Assembly: GCF_008830185.1 (NCBI RefSeq) | Contig: NZ_WAGX01000007.1 | Coordinates: 310,001-374,000 of the forward strand | Source of the DNA: Candidatus Galacturonatibacter soehngenii | Lineage (GTDB): Bacteria; Bacillota; Clostridia; Lachnospirales; Lachnospiraceae | Direction: 5' to 3' | Length of the DNA: 64,000 bases | Shown: in pieces, positions 18,459 through 27,862 of the stretch | Numbering within the stretch: the stretch's first letter is position 1 | How the letters are laid out: each line of letters starts with the position of its first letter | The notes under the pieces: generated by a model | What the model was told of the DNA's origin: nothing | The model's database searches: none | The model's input: the letters and a program-made list of their open reading frames with translations, nothing else | Translations under genes and position numbers: made by a program

Positions 18459-18927
18459 AAAAATAACCTTTGTAGTTTCTCTACTATTACTTTTTATTTT
18501 AGGTGGTTGTAATACAGAGAGTCAAAAGCTTAAGAAAGTTGAAGTGTTTTCATCAAATAACACATTGCTTAATACGATTGAGGATAAAGAGGAATTGAAA
18601 ACATTTAATGAAAATCTTTCTTTAGAAGAGAATTGGAATGAAATAGATGAAAATTATCTAAATCAGCAGGAGGAACTCAAAAAGACGATAGAAAATCATG
18701 AAGAACAATATATATTCATAACATATCAGGCTGCTGTAGCAAAGAATAGTAGCGAATCATTAGAAAAAGTAATGGAAATTATAGTATATGAAAAATCAAA
18801 TATTATAAAAGTTGAGATATCTCCTGATACAGTAAAAAATATTTCTATACCATCAGAATATTTAACTTTCTATTTTGAAACTTCTGATGAAATAATTGAG
18901 TATTTAAATTCGTTGTTGAAGCAATAA
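18451..18927 (+). CDS. Putative lipoprotein
   Basis: 158 residues. An N-terminal lipobox signal (LLLLFILGGC, Cys20) marks export and lipid attachment. The mature part is acidic and helical (NLSLEENWNEIDENYLNQQE). The family is not recognised. It overlaps the membrane-bound XRE regulator by 8 bp, so it is co-translated and may act as its outer-face partner or as a small immunity-type lipoprotein; both are inferences. Confidence 0.6.
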   Translation: MNKKITFVVSLLLLFILGGCNTESQKLKKVEVFSSNNTLLNTIEDKEELKTFNENLSLEENWNEIDENYLNQQEELKKTIENHEEQYIFITYQAAVAKNSSESLEKVMEIIVYEKSNIIKVEISPDTVKNISIPSEYLTFYFETSDEIIEYLNSLLKQ

Positions 18928-18956
18928 AAAGACTCTATGTCCGTTAGCGTAATAAA

Positions 18957-18989
18957 ATATATAGGGTGAAAATGAATCACCCTATATAT
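18957..18989. terminator. Bidirectional terminator between convergent genes
   Basis: ATATATAGGGTGA (18957-18969) pairs with TCACCCTATATAT (18977-18989) around a 7-nt loop, overlapping the stop of the minus-strand kinase gene. Confidence 0.55.
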
Positions 18990-20409
18990 CTCCTGATAAA
19001 GATTTTGAAAGTGGTAGTGTAAAGAGAAACTCAGAGCCAACACCCTCTGTACTTATCACATTTATATTTTCACCATGTGCTTGAACGATTTCTCTTACAA
19101 TCGAAAGTCCAAGACCTGTTCCTTTTTTGTCTTTTCCTCTTGAAAGATCTGTTTTATAAAAACGATCCCATATTTTCTTTAGACTGTCCTTTGGAATCCC
19201 GATTCCTGTATCTTTGACCGATACAAAAATCTTTCCGTTTTTTTCTGTTGTTTCCACATAGATAATGGAATTGTTATGGCTAAACTTAATGGCATTATCA
19301 ATTAAGTTATAAAGTACTTGCTGTATTTTACTCATGTCCGCTGCGACATATAGGTGATGACCAGTCAAGATTAATTCAATGGATATCTTTTTTGATGTAC
19401 AAGTGCCTTCAAAAGTTGAAGCGGTTTTCTTAATTACGCTGTTGATATCAAAATTAGATATTTCAAGCATTCCACCCTTGGTATTAAAGTCATTTAACGT
19501 CAAAAGACTGCTTGTTAATTTGGAAAGTCGTTCTGTTTCAAAAAGAATAATATTTAGATACTTCTCTTGCATTTCAGGTGGAATGGTTCCATCTATAATT
19601 GCCTCAATGTATCCTTTAATCGAAGTAAGTGGTGAACGAAAATCATGAGAAATATTGGCAATAAATTTCTTTTGATATTCTTCACTTTTGCTTAGTTCAC
19701 TTGACATATAATTTAATGTGTTTGCCAAATAGCCGATTTCATCTTCTTTTTGAATGTCTAATTCGTATTTTAGATTTCCATGAGCGTATTCATTTGCAGC
19801 AGTGGTTATTTTTCGTATTGGTACATATACCATAAAAGTAAATGCTATCATTATGATAGTGGACAATAAGAAGATGACTGCTAGCGTATAATAAGTAATA
19901 TTTAAAATTCTATCTTTTGAAGCAACAATTTCACTGACTGGAGTCAGTATTATTAGATAGCCTTTAATTTTATAATTTGAAGTAATTGGATTCATGACAC
20001 TAAGCATATTTTCGTGAAACATTCCATAAAAATTACCCGTTTGGTAATAACTGCTACCTGAAATGGTTGGATCAAAATTATGAATAACAGTGGGATTTTC
20101 TAAGTCAGTATGTTCCTCTGAACTAATAATAATCTTACCCTCAGAATCTACAATCCATATGGTAGAAGAAAGGTAGGCTCCCATTGCTTCCAAATGATTA
20201 TGAAAATTGTCGGTGGGAAGCTCACCCTTGTAAAAGCCAGCAGCATATTTTGATACAATAATATTGCCAACTTTATAAAGAGACTCCGCCTTTTTTTCTT
20301 TTAAGTGATTGAGTGTTAAATCAGAGGTCAAAGTGGCAACAGCGATGAAGCTTAAAACTCCAAATAACAAGTAAGCTAATATAAACTTCATGTAGATTCT
20401 GTTTTTCAT
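18982..20409 (-). CDS. HAMP-containing sensor histidine kinase
   Basis: 475 residues. Helix 1 (about 9-28), an extracellular sensor of about 130 residues, helix 2 (about 170-192), HAMP (VPIRKITTAANEYAHGNLKY), H-box ISHDFRSPLTSIKG, N-box LYNLIDNAIKFS, and G boxes DTGIGIP and GTGLGLSIV. It resembles PhoR/ResE-like kinases. It follows its response regulator by 3 nt, so they are one operon. The signal is unknown. Confidence 0.85.
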   Translation of the reverse strand: MKNRIYMKFILAYLLFGVLSFIAVATLTSDLTLNHLKEKKAESLYKVGNIIVSKYAAGFYKGELPTDNFHNHLEAMGAYLSSTIWIVDSEGKIIISSEEHTDLENPTVIHNFDPTISGSSYYQTGNFYGMFHENMLSVMNPITSNYKIKGYLIILTPVSEIVASKDRILNITYYTLAVIFLLSTIIMIAFTFMVYVPIRKITTAANEYAHGNLKYELDIQKEDEIGYLANTLNYMSSELSKSEEYQKKFIANISHDFRSPLTSIKGYIEAIIDGTIPPEMQEKYLNIILFETERLSKLTSSLLTLNDFNTKGGMLEISNFDINSVIKKTASTFEGTCTSKKISIELILTGHHLYVAADMSKIQQVLYNLIDNAIKFSHNNSIIYVETTEKNGKIFVSVKDTGIGIPKDSLKKIWDRFYKTDLSRGKDKKGTGLGLSIVREIVQAHGENINVISTEGVGSEFLFTLPLSKSLSGDI

Positions 20410-20412
20410 AAG

Positions 20413-21111
20413 TTACTTCACCTCAAATTTATATCCAATGCCCCACACCGTTGAAAGACTCCAGGAATCATGATCTTTTATTTTCTCTCTTAAGCGTTTG
20501 ATATGAACATCTACGGTTCTTGTATCTCCAATGTACTCATAGCCCCAAATGTGGTCAAGGAGCTGTTCTCTTGTAAAGACTTGGTTTGGTGAAGAAGCCA
20601 AGAAGTAAAGAAGCTCCAATTCCTTTGGTGGCATATCAATGGTTGCCCCGTTATAGACAACAGAATAATTGGTCTGATTAATGATAAGTCCTGGATATTC
20701 TACTAGCTTTATGTCGTGATTTTCTACAACTGGTTTTACAACTTGGTAGCGGCGTAAAACTGCTTTCACTCTAGCAACCAATTCCTTAGAATCAAAAGGC
20801 TTAATAACATAATCATCTGCACCAAGCTCAAGTCCAAGTACCTTGTCAAAAATCTCACCCTTTGCAGACAACATGATAATTGGGACACTTGATTTGGCAC
20901 GAATTTCTCTGCATACCTGATATCCGTCTATGCCAGGAAGCATTAAGTCTAGTAGAATTAAATTCGGCTGAAAGGTATCAAAAGCTGTAATGGCTTCTTC
21001 TCCGTCATGAACCATCATGGTATCAAAGCATTCTTTGGTTAAATATAAGGAAATTAACTCTGCGATATTTACATCATCATCTACAATTAATATTTTTTGT
21101 TTAGCAACCAT
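20413..21111 (-). CDS. OmpR-family response regulator
   Basis: 232 residues. Receiver domain with DDD11-13, phospho-acceptor Asp55 in ILLDLMLPG and the Lys of VIKPFD; winged-helix output domain (DMPPKELELLYFLASSPNQV ... RTVDVHIKRLR). Close to the Spo/PhoP-like clostridial type. A GGAGG ribosome site precedes it on the minus strand. It lies 57 bp after mutS2, possibly in one transcript. Confidence 0.88.
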   Translation of the reverse strand: MVAKQKILIVDDDVNIAELISLYLTKECFDTMMVHDGEEAITAFDTFQPNLILLDLMLPGIDGYQVCREIRAKSSVPIIMLSAKGEIFDKVLGLELGADDYVIKPFDSKELVARVKAVLRRYQVVKPVVENHDIKLVEYPGLIINQTNYSVVYNGATIDMPPKELELLYFLASSPNQVFTREQLLDHIWGYEYIGDTRTVDVHIKRLREKIKDHDSWSLSTVWGIGYKFEVK

Positions 21112-21168
21112 TTTATATCCTCCATTGATTTTATAAATTTTATATAAGGAGTGAACGATTCGTATCCA

Positions 21169-23541
21169 TTACTTAAATTCTACGATAGTTACACCTGTTT
21201 CCCCTTCACCAAAGATACCAAGACGAAAGCTTTTTACATGTTTTTGCTTTTTTAAATAGTTATGAACGGCATTTCTAAGAGCACCAGTGCCACGACCATG
21301 TACCACTCGTACCTGTGGAAGATGCGATAAATAGGCATCGTCTATATACTTATCAAGCAGTGAGATTGCTTCATCCGTTGTTTTTCCAATCAGATTAATT
21401 TCAGGTGAAATGGTATAAGATTTAGACATTTTAATCTTACCTCCACCTGTTTTGGTGATAGAAGGACCTGTAATAACTGGCTCGTCAATTAATTCCAAAT
21501 CACTAATATTTACTTGAGAACGAAGGATACCCATTTGAACGAACAAATCTCCCTTTTGATTGGGAAGTGTACTTATCGTTCCTGTTAAGTTCATACTAAG
21601 AACTTTTACGCTGTCTCCAATTCTAAAATCGGTAGGCTTATTCTTTTTTTTCTGTGTGGTTTTTTTCATGGATAGATTTTTCTCTACCTCTGATAATTTA
21701 CCGCGTAAATGATTTCTTTCTTGTTCCATATCCTTCATGGAAGGAACGGCTTTGCCATATTTGTTGAAGTTTTTAATGGTTTGATCGGCGTATTCTTTTG
21801 CTTCACGAAGAATGGAATGTGCTTTTTCATTGGCTTCACGAAGGATAGTCTCTCGTTGTTGGTCTAGCTTTTCCTCTTTTTTAGTAAGAGCAGCTTTTAA
21901 GGATTCAATTTCTGATTTATAGAGCTTGATTTCTGCACGCTCTTTTTCAATGATTTTACGGCTTGCCTCCAAATCCGTTATGACATCTTCAAAGTTTTGG
22001 TCCTGAACGGTAATGTGTTTTTTGGCTTCGTCAATGATATAATCTGGAAGACCAAGTTTACTAGAGATTGCAAAGGCATTACTTTTCCCAGGAATACCAA
22101 TTAACAATCGATAGGTTGGGCGAAGTGTCTCTACATCAAATTCACAACTGGCATTGATAACGCCAGCAGTGGAAAGTGCAAATACCTTTAACTCACTGTA
22201 ATGTGTGGTTGCCATGGTTCTAACCTGCATGTTATGCAAGAAAGAAAGAATGGCAATAGCAAGTGCAGCACCCTCTGTTGGATCTGTTCCTGCACCCAAT
22301 TCGTCAAATAATACCAAAGAATCTTTGTCTACCTTCTCCAAAATAGATACAATGTTAGTCATATGGGAGGAAAAAGTACTTAAGCTTTGCTCAATGCTTT
22401 GTTCATCACCAATATCTGCATATATTTCTTGAAATACAGATAGCTTAGAGCCTTCAAAGGCTGGAATATGAAGACCTGATTGCCCCATTAAGGTAAGAAG
22501 TCCAACGGTCTTTAAGGAAACGGTCTTACCACCAGTATTTGGTCCTGTTACAATCAATAGATCAAAATCACTTCCAAGTCTAACGTCTATTGGAACAACT
22601 TTGTTTTTATCAATGAGAGGATGGCGACTACTTTTTAATTCAATGATACCATCTGTGTTAAAAATTGGTTCACTTGCTTTGTGTGCAATGGAAAGTTGTC
22701 CTTTGGCAAAGATAAAATCTAACTTTGTTAGTAATTCAAAATCTTCTTGCATTACTTGCGTATATTGCGCAGCAAGATCACTAAGCTCAGCTAGAATTCT
22801 TTCAATTTCTTCTTGTTCTTTTAATTGAAGTTCCTTTATGTCATTGTTTAACTTTACAACCGACATAGGTTCTATAAAAAGTGTAGAACCAGTTTGCGAC
22901 TGGTCGTGTACCATACCTGGAACATGTCCCTTGTGCTCGGCCTTAACTGGAATACAATAACGACCGTTTCGCATTGTGATTACGGCGTCTTGTAAGTAAG
23001 TTCTTGCAGAACCATTCACCATAGAAGAAAGTTGAGAATGTATCTTATCGTTTGCATTCTTAATGCTTCTTCGAATGTGCTTTAGTGTAGGGCTTGCGTC
23101 ATCACTGATTTCTTCTTCTGATATAATACAGGTGCGAATCTTACTGTAGAGAGGATGAACAGGTTCCAAAGCGGCAAAAAGTACATCAAGAGAATCATCA
23201 GCAACATCAGGATTCTCCTTTTTGGAATAACTTTTAACCTTACTTGCAGTTTCTAGTGTGACACAGATGTTCAATAATTCGCTGGCGTTTAAGATACTTC
23301 CTATCTCTAATCGTTTTAGAGAAGCACGTATGTCCTTGACACCAGAAAAGGAGATACTTCCCTTTTTAAAGATTCGTTTCATGGCATCGCTTGTTTCTAC
23401 TTGCTCTTGCTTTATTTGAGACAAATTAGTAGAAGGCTTTAGATTACGGCATAGTTCCTTTCCAATAGAGGAGGTTGCCAAAGCTTCAAGCTGATCGATT
23501 ATTTTGTTATATTCTAAAGTTCTTAAGGCTCTTTCATTCAT
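21169..23541 (-). CDS. mutS2: Endonuclease MutS2
   Basis: 790 residues, normal length. It has a MutS-like core and clamp (1-300), an ATPase with Walker A GPNTGGKTVSLKTVGLL, Walker B LVLFDELGAGTDPTEGAAL, a coiled coil (about 510-600), then a linker KOW-like region and a C-terminal Smr nuclease domain (INLIGKTTDEAISLLDKYI ... VHGRGTGALR). It has no mismatch-binding domain I, which separates MutS2 from MutS. Known roles in Firmicutes are suppression of recombination and rescue of collided ribosomes. Confidence 0.95.
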   Translation of the reverse strand: MNERALRTLEYNKIIDQLEALATSSIGKELCRNLKPSTNLSQIKQEQVETSDAMKRIFKKGSISFSGVKDIRASLKRLEIGSILNASELLNICVTLETASKVKSYSKKENPDVADDSLDVLFAALEPVHPLYSKIRTCIISEEEISDDASPTLKHIRRSIKNANDKIHSQLSSMVNGSARTYLQDAVITMRNGRYCIPVKAEHKGHVPGMVHDQSQTGSTLFIEPMSVVKLNNDIKELQLKEQEEIERILAELSDLAAQYTQVMQEDFELLTKLDFIFAKGQLSIAHKASEPIFNTDGIIELKSSRHPLIDKNKVVPIDVRLGSDFDLLIVTGPNTGGKTVSLKTVGLLTLMGQSGLHIPAFEGSKLSVFQEIYADIGDEQSIEQSLSTFSSHMTNIVSILEKVDKDSLVLFDELGAGTDPTEGAALAIAILSFLHNMQVRTMATTHYSELKVFALSTAGVINASCEFDVETLRPTYRLLIGIPGKSNAFAISSKLGLPDYIIDEAKKHITVQDQNFEDVITDLEASRKIIEKERAEIKLYKSEIESLKAALTKKEEKLDQQRETILREANEKAHSILREAKEYADQTIKNFNKYGKAVPSMKDMEQERNHLRGKLSEVEKNLSMKKTTQKKKNKPTDFRIGDSVKVLSMNLTGTISTLPNQKGDLFVQMGILRSQVNISDLELIDEPVITGPSITKTGGGKIKMSKSYTISPEINLIGKTTDEAISLLDKYIDDAYLSHLPQVRVVHGRGTGALRNAVHNYLKKQKHVKSFRLGIFGEGETGVTIVEFK

Positions 23542-23841
23542 TGTTCTTTGCTTTCCTTTATTTTTATTTCATTATATTATTTACTATATCCCTATTTTAC
23601 ATTATAATGAACTAAATGAAAACAAGTGTAAATGAAAAACTTTACTTTATTGTGGCAAGGCTATACTAGAACCTCTTGCTGGCTTATCGTTATCGTTTAC
23701 ATTTGTGTAATAGATTGTTCACATATTTTTGTTATCATAATTAATAACTTGACTCTTGAGGTATGAAAACTTACAGAAATTTTCAATTTAACCTACCCTG
23801 CATGCAATCATAGTAAAATATAGGGATAAAAGGAGAGAATC

Positions 23842-25152
23842 ATGTCTGGCTTAAGTAATAATGAAGAAGAATTTTCATTTATAAAAGAAAAAATAAAAGA
23901 TAAGCCATTGAACAAGAAAAGGCTTGCATTATACGCTGCATTATGTGTTATGATGGCAATTATATTTGGAATGCTAGCAAGCGTTACGTTTGTACTTACA
24001 AGACCTTATTTTGAGGATCGATTTGCCAAGGATAAGGAGCCTGACAAGGTATCAATTCCTAAGGACGAGACATCCTTTCATGAGACTGAAAGTGCAATGG
24101 CACAGACCCCATCAGATACACAAATCCAGGAACAACCACAGACAGTAGAAAACCCTGTTGTGATACAAGAGATTGAGCTTGAATTGGAGGATGTTGAGCG
24201 TTTATATAAAAAGTTAAATGACGTTGCTAAAGAAGCGGACAAATATGTGGTTACCGTAACTGGTGTAACCAGTGATGTGGATTGGTTTAATGATACGTTA
24301 GAAAATAAAGGACAGGCGGCTGGTATCATTGTAGCAAATAATGGTCAAGAGCTTTTAATGATAACGAAGTTAGATGTTGTAGAAAATGTAGAGCAAATTA
24401 GAGTTACTTTTTGCGATGGCTGTACGCTAGAAGCTACAGCAGGAAAGTATGATAGTAATTCTAAACTTGCTGTAGTCAGTGTGCCACTGAATCAGGTTGA
24501 GGAATCTACCATGAATGCAATTAGTATTGCAAGTTTAGGAAATTCCTATGCATCTCATAATGGGGATGCTGTTATTGCACTTGGCAGTCCACTTGGATAT
24601 AGCAATTCAGTTACTTATGGTATGCTTACCTCTACTTCTAAGTCGGTTACTACGGTGGATGCAAACTATCGTATTTTAACCACAGATGCAGTTGGTAGTT
24701 TGAATGCAAGTGGAGTGATTATTAATTTAGATGGTGAAGTAATAGGAATTATTGCGCCTGAATATAATCAAGATAATAGCATGGGAGTCATTACGGCACT
24801 AGCTATTTCTGATTTAAAGGCAGGAATTGAAAAGCTTTCGAGTCATAAAGATGTCGTTAATTTTGGTATTAAGGGTAGCGATGTAACTTTAGATATAGCA
24901 GAACAACAAAACCTACCAGTGGGTGTATACGTGATAGAGACTGTTATGGATTCTCCTGCTATGGATGCAGGCATTCAAAACGGAGATGTTATTACAAAAC
25001 TAGGTGATACAGAAATAAAAACAGTGAGAGATTTGCAAAACGAGTTAAATAAATGCCAGCCAAATCAAGTGATATCTGTTGTAGCAAAGCGTCAAGGCAT
25101 GGATGAGTACAAAGATATTAATTTTGTCGTAACGTTAGGCATAATGAATTAG
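23842..25152 (+). CDS. Membrane-anchored HtrA/DegP-like protein with PDZ domain, triad apparently lost
   Basis: 436 residues. One membrane helix (about 29-53), an acidic low-complexity linker, a trypsin-like domain (about 125-335) and a PDZ domain (about 340-430, GVYVIETVMDSPAMDAGIQNGDVI). The fold is HtrA-like (VIALGSPLGYSNSVTYG; NLDGEVIGI), but catalytic positions differ. TNNHVV is replaced by TKLDVV (Asp178), DxDLAV by SNSKLAV (Lys208), and GNSGG by LNASG (Ala289). All are read by eye-alignment. It is probably a binding or regulatory pseudo-protease at the cell surface. It precedes yhaM by 20 bp. Confidence 0.75.
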   Translation: MSGLSNNEEEFSFIKEKIKDKPLNKKRLALYAALCVMMAIIFGMLASVTFVLTRPYFEDRFAKDKEPDKVSIPKDETSFHETESAMAQTPSDTQIQEQPQTVENPVVIQEIELELEDVERLYKKLNDVAKEADKYVVTVTGVTSDVDWFNDTLENKGQAAGIIVANNGQELLMITKLDVVENVEQIRVTFCDGCTLEATAGKYDSNSKLAVVSVPLNQVEESTMNAISIASLGNSYASHNGDAVIALGSPLGYSNSVTYGMLTSTSKSVTTVDANYRILTTDAVGSLNASGVIINLDGEVIGIIAPEYNQDNSMGVITALAISDLKAGIEKLSSHKDVVNFGIKGSDVTLDIAEQQNLPVGVYVIETVMDSPAMDAGIQNGDVITKLGDTEIKTVRDLQNELNKCQPNQVISVVAKRQGMDEYKDINFVVTLGIMN

Positions 25153-25172
25153 ACTTTCAATTGGAGGAAGAA

Positions 25173-26114
25173 ATGAAATATATTGAGACATTACATGAAG
25201 GTGACAGAATATCAGATATTTATCTGTGTAAATTTAAACAGGCTGCTACAACCAAGAATGGAAAAGCATATGATAATTTGATAATTCAAGATAAGACAGG
25301 TGTATTGGATGCAAAGATATGGGATCCGAATTCGTCTGGAATTGAAGATTTTGATATGCTTGATTACATAGAGGTGTATGGCGAGGTCACCAGCTTTCAA
25401 GGCGCTTTACAGGTGAATGTAAAGAGAATTAGAAAAGCAAGAGAAGGAGAATACGAAACAAAGGATTATTTCCCAGTTAGCTCAAAAGATATTGAGAAGA
25501 TGTATAAAGAAATCATGAACTATATTAATAGTATTGAGAATAAATATCTCAACGAGTTAGCCAAAAGCTTTTTTGAAGACCCTGTCTTTGCGAAACGATT
25601 TAAAGCACATTCTGCAGCAAAAAGTGTGCATCATGGCTTTATCGGAGGCTTGTTAGAGCATACATTGGGAGTTGTCAATTTGTGTGACTACTACAGTAAG
25701 GCTTATCCTGCCATTAACCGAGATCTTTTAATTACAGCAGCACTTTTTCACGATATTGGAAAGATGCAAGAGATTTCTGAATTTCCTAGCAATGATTACA
25801 CAGATGATGGTCAGTTATTAGGCCATATTATCATTGGAGTGGAGAAAGTAGGAGAAAGAATACGCTCGATTCAAGGATTTCCAAGTAAATTAGCATCTGA
25901 ATTAAAGCATTGTATCATTGCTCATCATGGAGAATTAGAATATGGATCTCCGAAAAAGCCAGCTTTGTTGGAAGCATTGGCACTAAACTTTGCTGATAAT
26001 ACGGATGCAAAAATCCAAACAGTAACCGAATTATTCAACGCAGCAGGTGATAATCAAGACTGGCTTGGTTATAACAGGTTATTTGAATCAAATATTAGAA
26101 AGACTTCAATATAA
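25173..26114 (+). CDS. yhaM: 3'-5' exoribonuclease, YhaM family
   Basis: 313 residues from ATG 25173 (GGAGG 6 nt upstream), the family length. An N-terminal OB-fold (about 1-90, NLIIQDKTGVLDAKIWD) is followed by an HD domain: His in KSVHHGFIGGLLEHT, ALFHDIGKM, then CIIAHHGELEYGSPKKP. YhaM trims RNA from the 3' end in Firmicutes and also acts on DNA. It ends at a strong terminator. Confidence 0.9.
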   Translation: MKYIETLHEGDRISDIYLCKFKQAATTKNGKAYDNLIIQDKTGVLDAKIWDPNSSGIEDFDMLDYIEVYGEVTSFQGALQVNVKRIRKAREGEYETKDYFPVSSKDIEKMYKEIMNYINSIENKYLNELAKSFFEDPVFAKRFKAHSAAKSVHHGFIGGLLEHTLGVVNLCDYYSKAYPAINRDLLITAALFHDIGKMQEISEFPSNDYTDDGQLLGHIIIGVEKVGERIRSIQGFPSKLASELKHCIIAHHGELEYGSPKKPALLEALALNFADNTDAKIQTVTELFNAAGDNQDWLGYNRLFESNIRKTSI

Positions 26115-26125
26115 TGAAATAAAAG

Positions 26126-26164
26126 AGAAAACCAGCGTTAAGAAGAATCTTGCGCTGGTTTTCT
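26126..26164 (+). terminator. Terminator after yhaM
   Basis: AGAAAACCAGCG (26126-26137) and CGCTGGTTTTCT (26153-26164) form a perfect 12-bp stem followed by TTATG. The left flank AAAAG gives weak symmetry. Confidence 0.7.
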
Positions 26165-26220
26165 TTATGTTATAACGTTTCTATTAAACAAAGTTCTACT
26201 TTGATTTATGCAGTTTAACT

Positions 26221-27174
26221 TTACATGTTTAGACGATAATTGGAGTTGGACGCATTTTGGTTTTTTAGTGTGTTTGTAATGGTTGGAACAGCTCCAAATA
26301 ATGTAAATACATATACCATCCCTAAGTTGGTATAGTAGGAAGTACTATCTATAATTGCTTCGGCTAATAGGTCTGGAATTGAATGAAAACTTGTAATTAC
26401 ATCTACATTAAAATAATTAGCGATGGTTATTGCATAATCAACCCTGTGACTTAAGTACACCATAGCGATAATCAGTACTGAACTAGCCACAATGCCTTTT
26501 TTCGTTAATTTACCACCCAATAGTTCATATCCCTTTAAAGCACAAACACTCATCACTAGACCTGATAAGGATGCGACATATCCAATTTGCCCTAAGAGTA
26601 TAATACAAACGCTACCAATTAGTGTTCCTATAAAAGCTCCTGTAACGCCACCTATTATATTTTCTCTTTTTTGCTTTTCTGCTTGCTTTTTCACTTCGTT
26701 GGATTGACAATAGTTATTATAACAAGTAGGGCACATTTGTGCTGGAGCAGCAGAATCTAGTATGTAGCTTTCTAAATCATGAGTAGTACCACAAGCCTGA
26801 CAAGTATTTTCAAAATCTTTGTGACGTAGTGAAGTAATGATTATATCCAGTGCATTCATTGCCTTATTGATTGCATTTTTATAGCCGAATCCAGCTCCTA
26901 GCTTTGTTTGAAACTTAACCATGTAACCTGTTACTTCGCAATGTTTTAGGTATTTTTTATTAGCTTCTACTATTTCATTCATTTCAGAGCTTTTTGGTAG
27001 CATCTCGTTGGATTTTATAAAAAAGGTAATATGGAATGCTTTCAATTGATTTACTTGGCTAATGTACACATCATAGCCTTGTTTTTTTCCATAAATTATT
27101 CCGCTTTTTTCATCAAGTGAAAGGTTGGCCTGGTCTGCAAATTTGCGAAAAGGCTTTAACAATGATCGATTCAT
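26221..27174 (-). CDS. Hypothetical membrane protein with zinc-ribbon-like motif
   Basis: 317 residues. An N-terminal alpha/beta part (1-125), then four Cys in CQACGTT and CPTCYNNYC (about 130-162), a zinc-knuckle pattern, then four membrane helices (about 175-200, 205-220, 228-243, 285-300). No family is recognised beyond resemblance to other clostridial membrane proteins with a single rubredoxin-like knuckle. It is a lone minus-strand gene. Confidence 0.55.
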   Translation of the reverse strand: MNRSLLKPFRKFADQANLSLDEKSGIIYGKKQGYDVYISQVNQLKAFHITFFIKSNEMLPKSSEMNEIVEANKKYLKHCEVTGYMVKFQTKLGAGFGYKNAINKAMNALDIIITSLRHKDFENTCQACGTTHDLESYILDSAAPAQMCPTCYNNYCQSNEVKKQAEKQKRENIIGGVTGAFIGTLIGSVCIILLGQIGYVASLSGLVMSVCALKGYELLGGKLTKKGIVASSVLIIAMVYLSHRVDYAITIANYFNVDVITSFHSIPDLLAEAIIDSTSYYTNLGMVYVFTLFGAVPTITNTLKNQNASNSNYRLNM

Positions 27175-27298
27175 GATTTATAATCCCCTTAATAAATATA
27201 ATTTACTAGTATGGAATAATATTCCAGCAAACTAGCAATAATTATAATAACATGGAAATAAATACGTGTAAAGATAAAAGGATTGTTCTGTATTTTTA

Positions 27299-27348
27299 GA
27301 AAAAAAGACAAACTACTTCGAAGCTTATGCTTCGTAAGCAGTTTGTCT
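27299..27348 (-). terminator. Terminator of the minus-strand pair 27405-28765
   Basis: AGACAAACT (27306-27314) pairs with AGTTTGTCT (27340-27348), with a nested GAAGC/GCTTC stem. On the minus strand the stem is followed by a run of seven T (27299-27305). Confidence 0.7.
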
Positions 27349-27404
27349 ACACTCTAATCAACATCAATTATCTTATGCTGGTTTTCTTAATTCAAAAATT
27401 TTTA

Positions 27405-27839
27405 CTATTGCTTTTTATTATTAGTAAGCATGAAGAATACTTGAAGTAAGATTAATGTGGTAGTTACATTAAAAGCAAATCCGTTTGGATTTATTAAATA
27501 TGCGCCAATAGCTTTCCTTGCATCGTTATAATTCATGGAATACATTTCAAAAGTTTTGTATATACGAATTGCAAGATATAATATCTGAAGAATAATATAA
27601 CCAACTGCTGTTATCCAAAATAATCTTTTTTGCATATACAATGCTTGTATCTTATTACCAATTAGGAAAATAAAACATGTAATTATATAAAGATTATAAA
27701 TTATAAAGATTATTTTTTCTAAATTTGGATTTGTAAACAAATCTTTGAAACTTACTTCGGCATTGATAATTCCAAATACAAAACTAATCATATATAAACT
27801 CATAGAGCATATTAATAAAGCTTTTAATTTTTTATCCAT
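27405..27839 (-). CDS. Small hypothetical membrane protein
   Basis: 144 residues with four predicted helices (about 7-27, 40-60, 73-95, 120-138). No known family or motif is recognised. It lies 23 bp after the secreted-protein gene at 27863 and shares its terminator, so they form a two-gene operon; the membrane protein may serve export, immunity or anchoring of its neighbour. Confidence 0.55.
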   Translation of the reverse strand: MDKKLKALLICSMSLYMISFVFGIINAEVSFKDLFTNPNLEKIIFIIYNLYIITCFIFLIGNKIQALYMQKRLFWITAVGYIILQILYLAIRIYKTFEMYSMNYNDARKAIGAYLINPNGFAFNVTTTLILLQVFFMLTNNKKQ

Positions 27840-27862
27840 TATAATTTGTCCTTTTTTAACTC

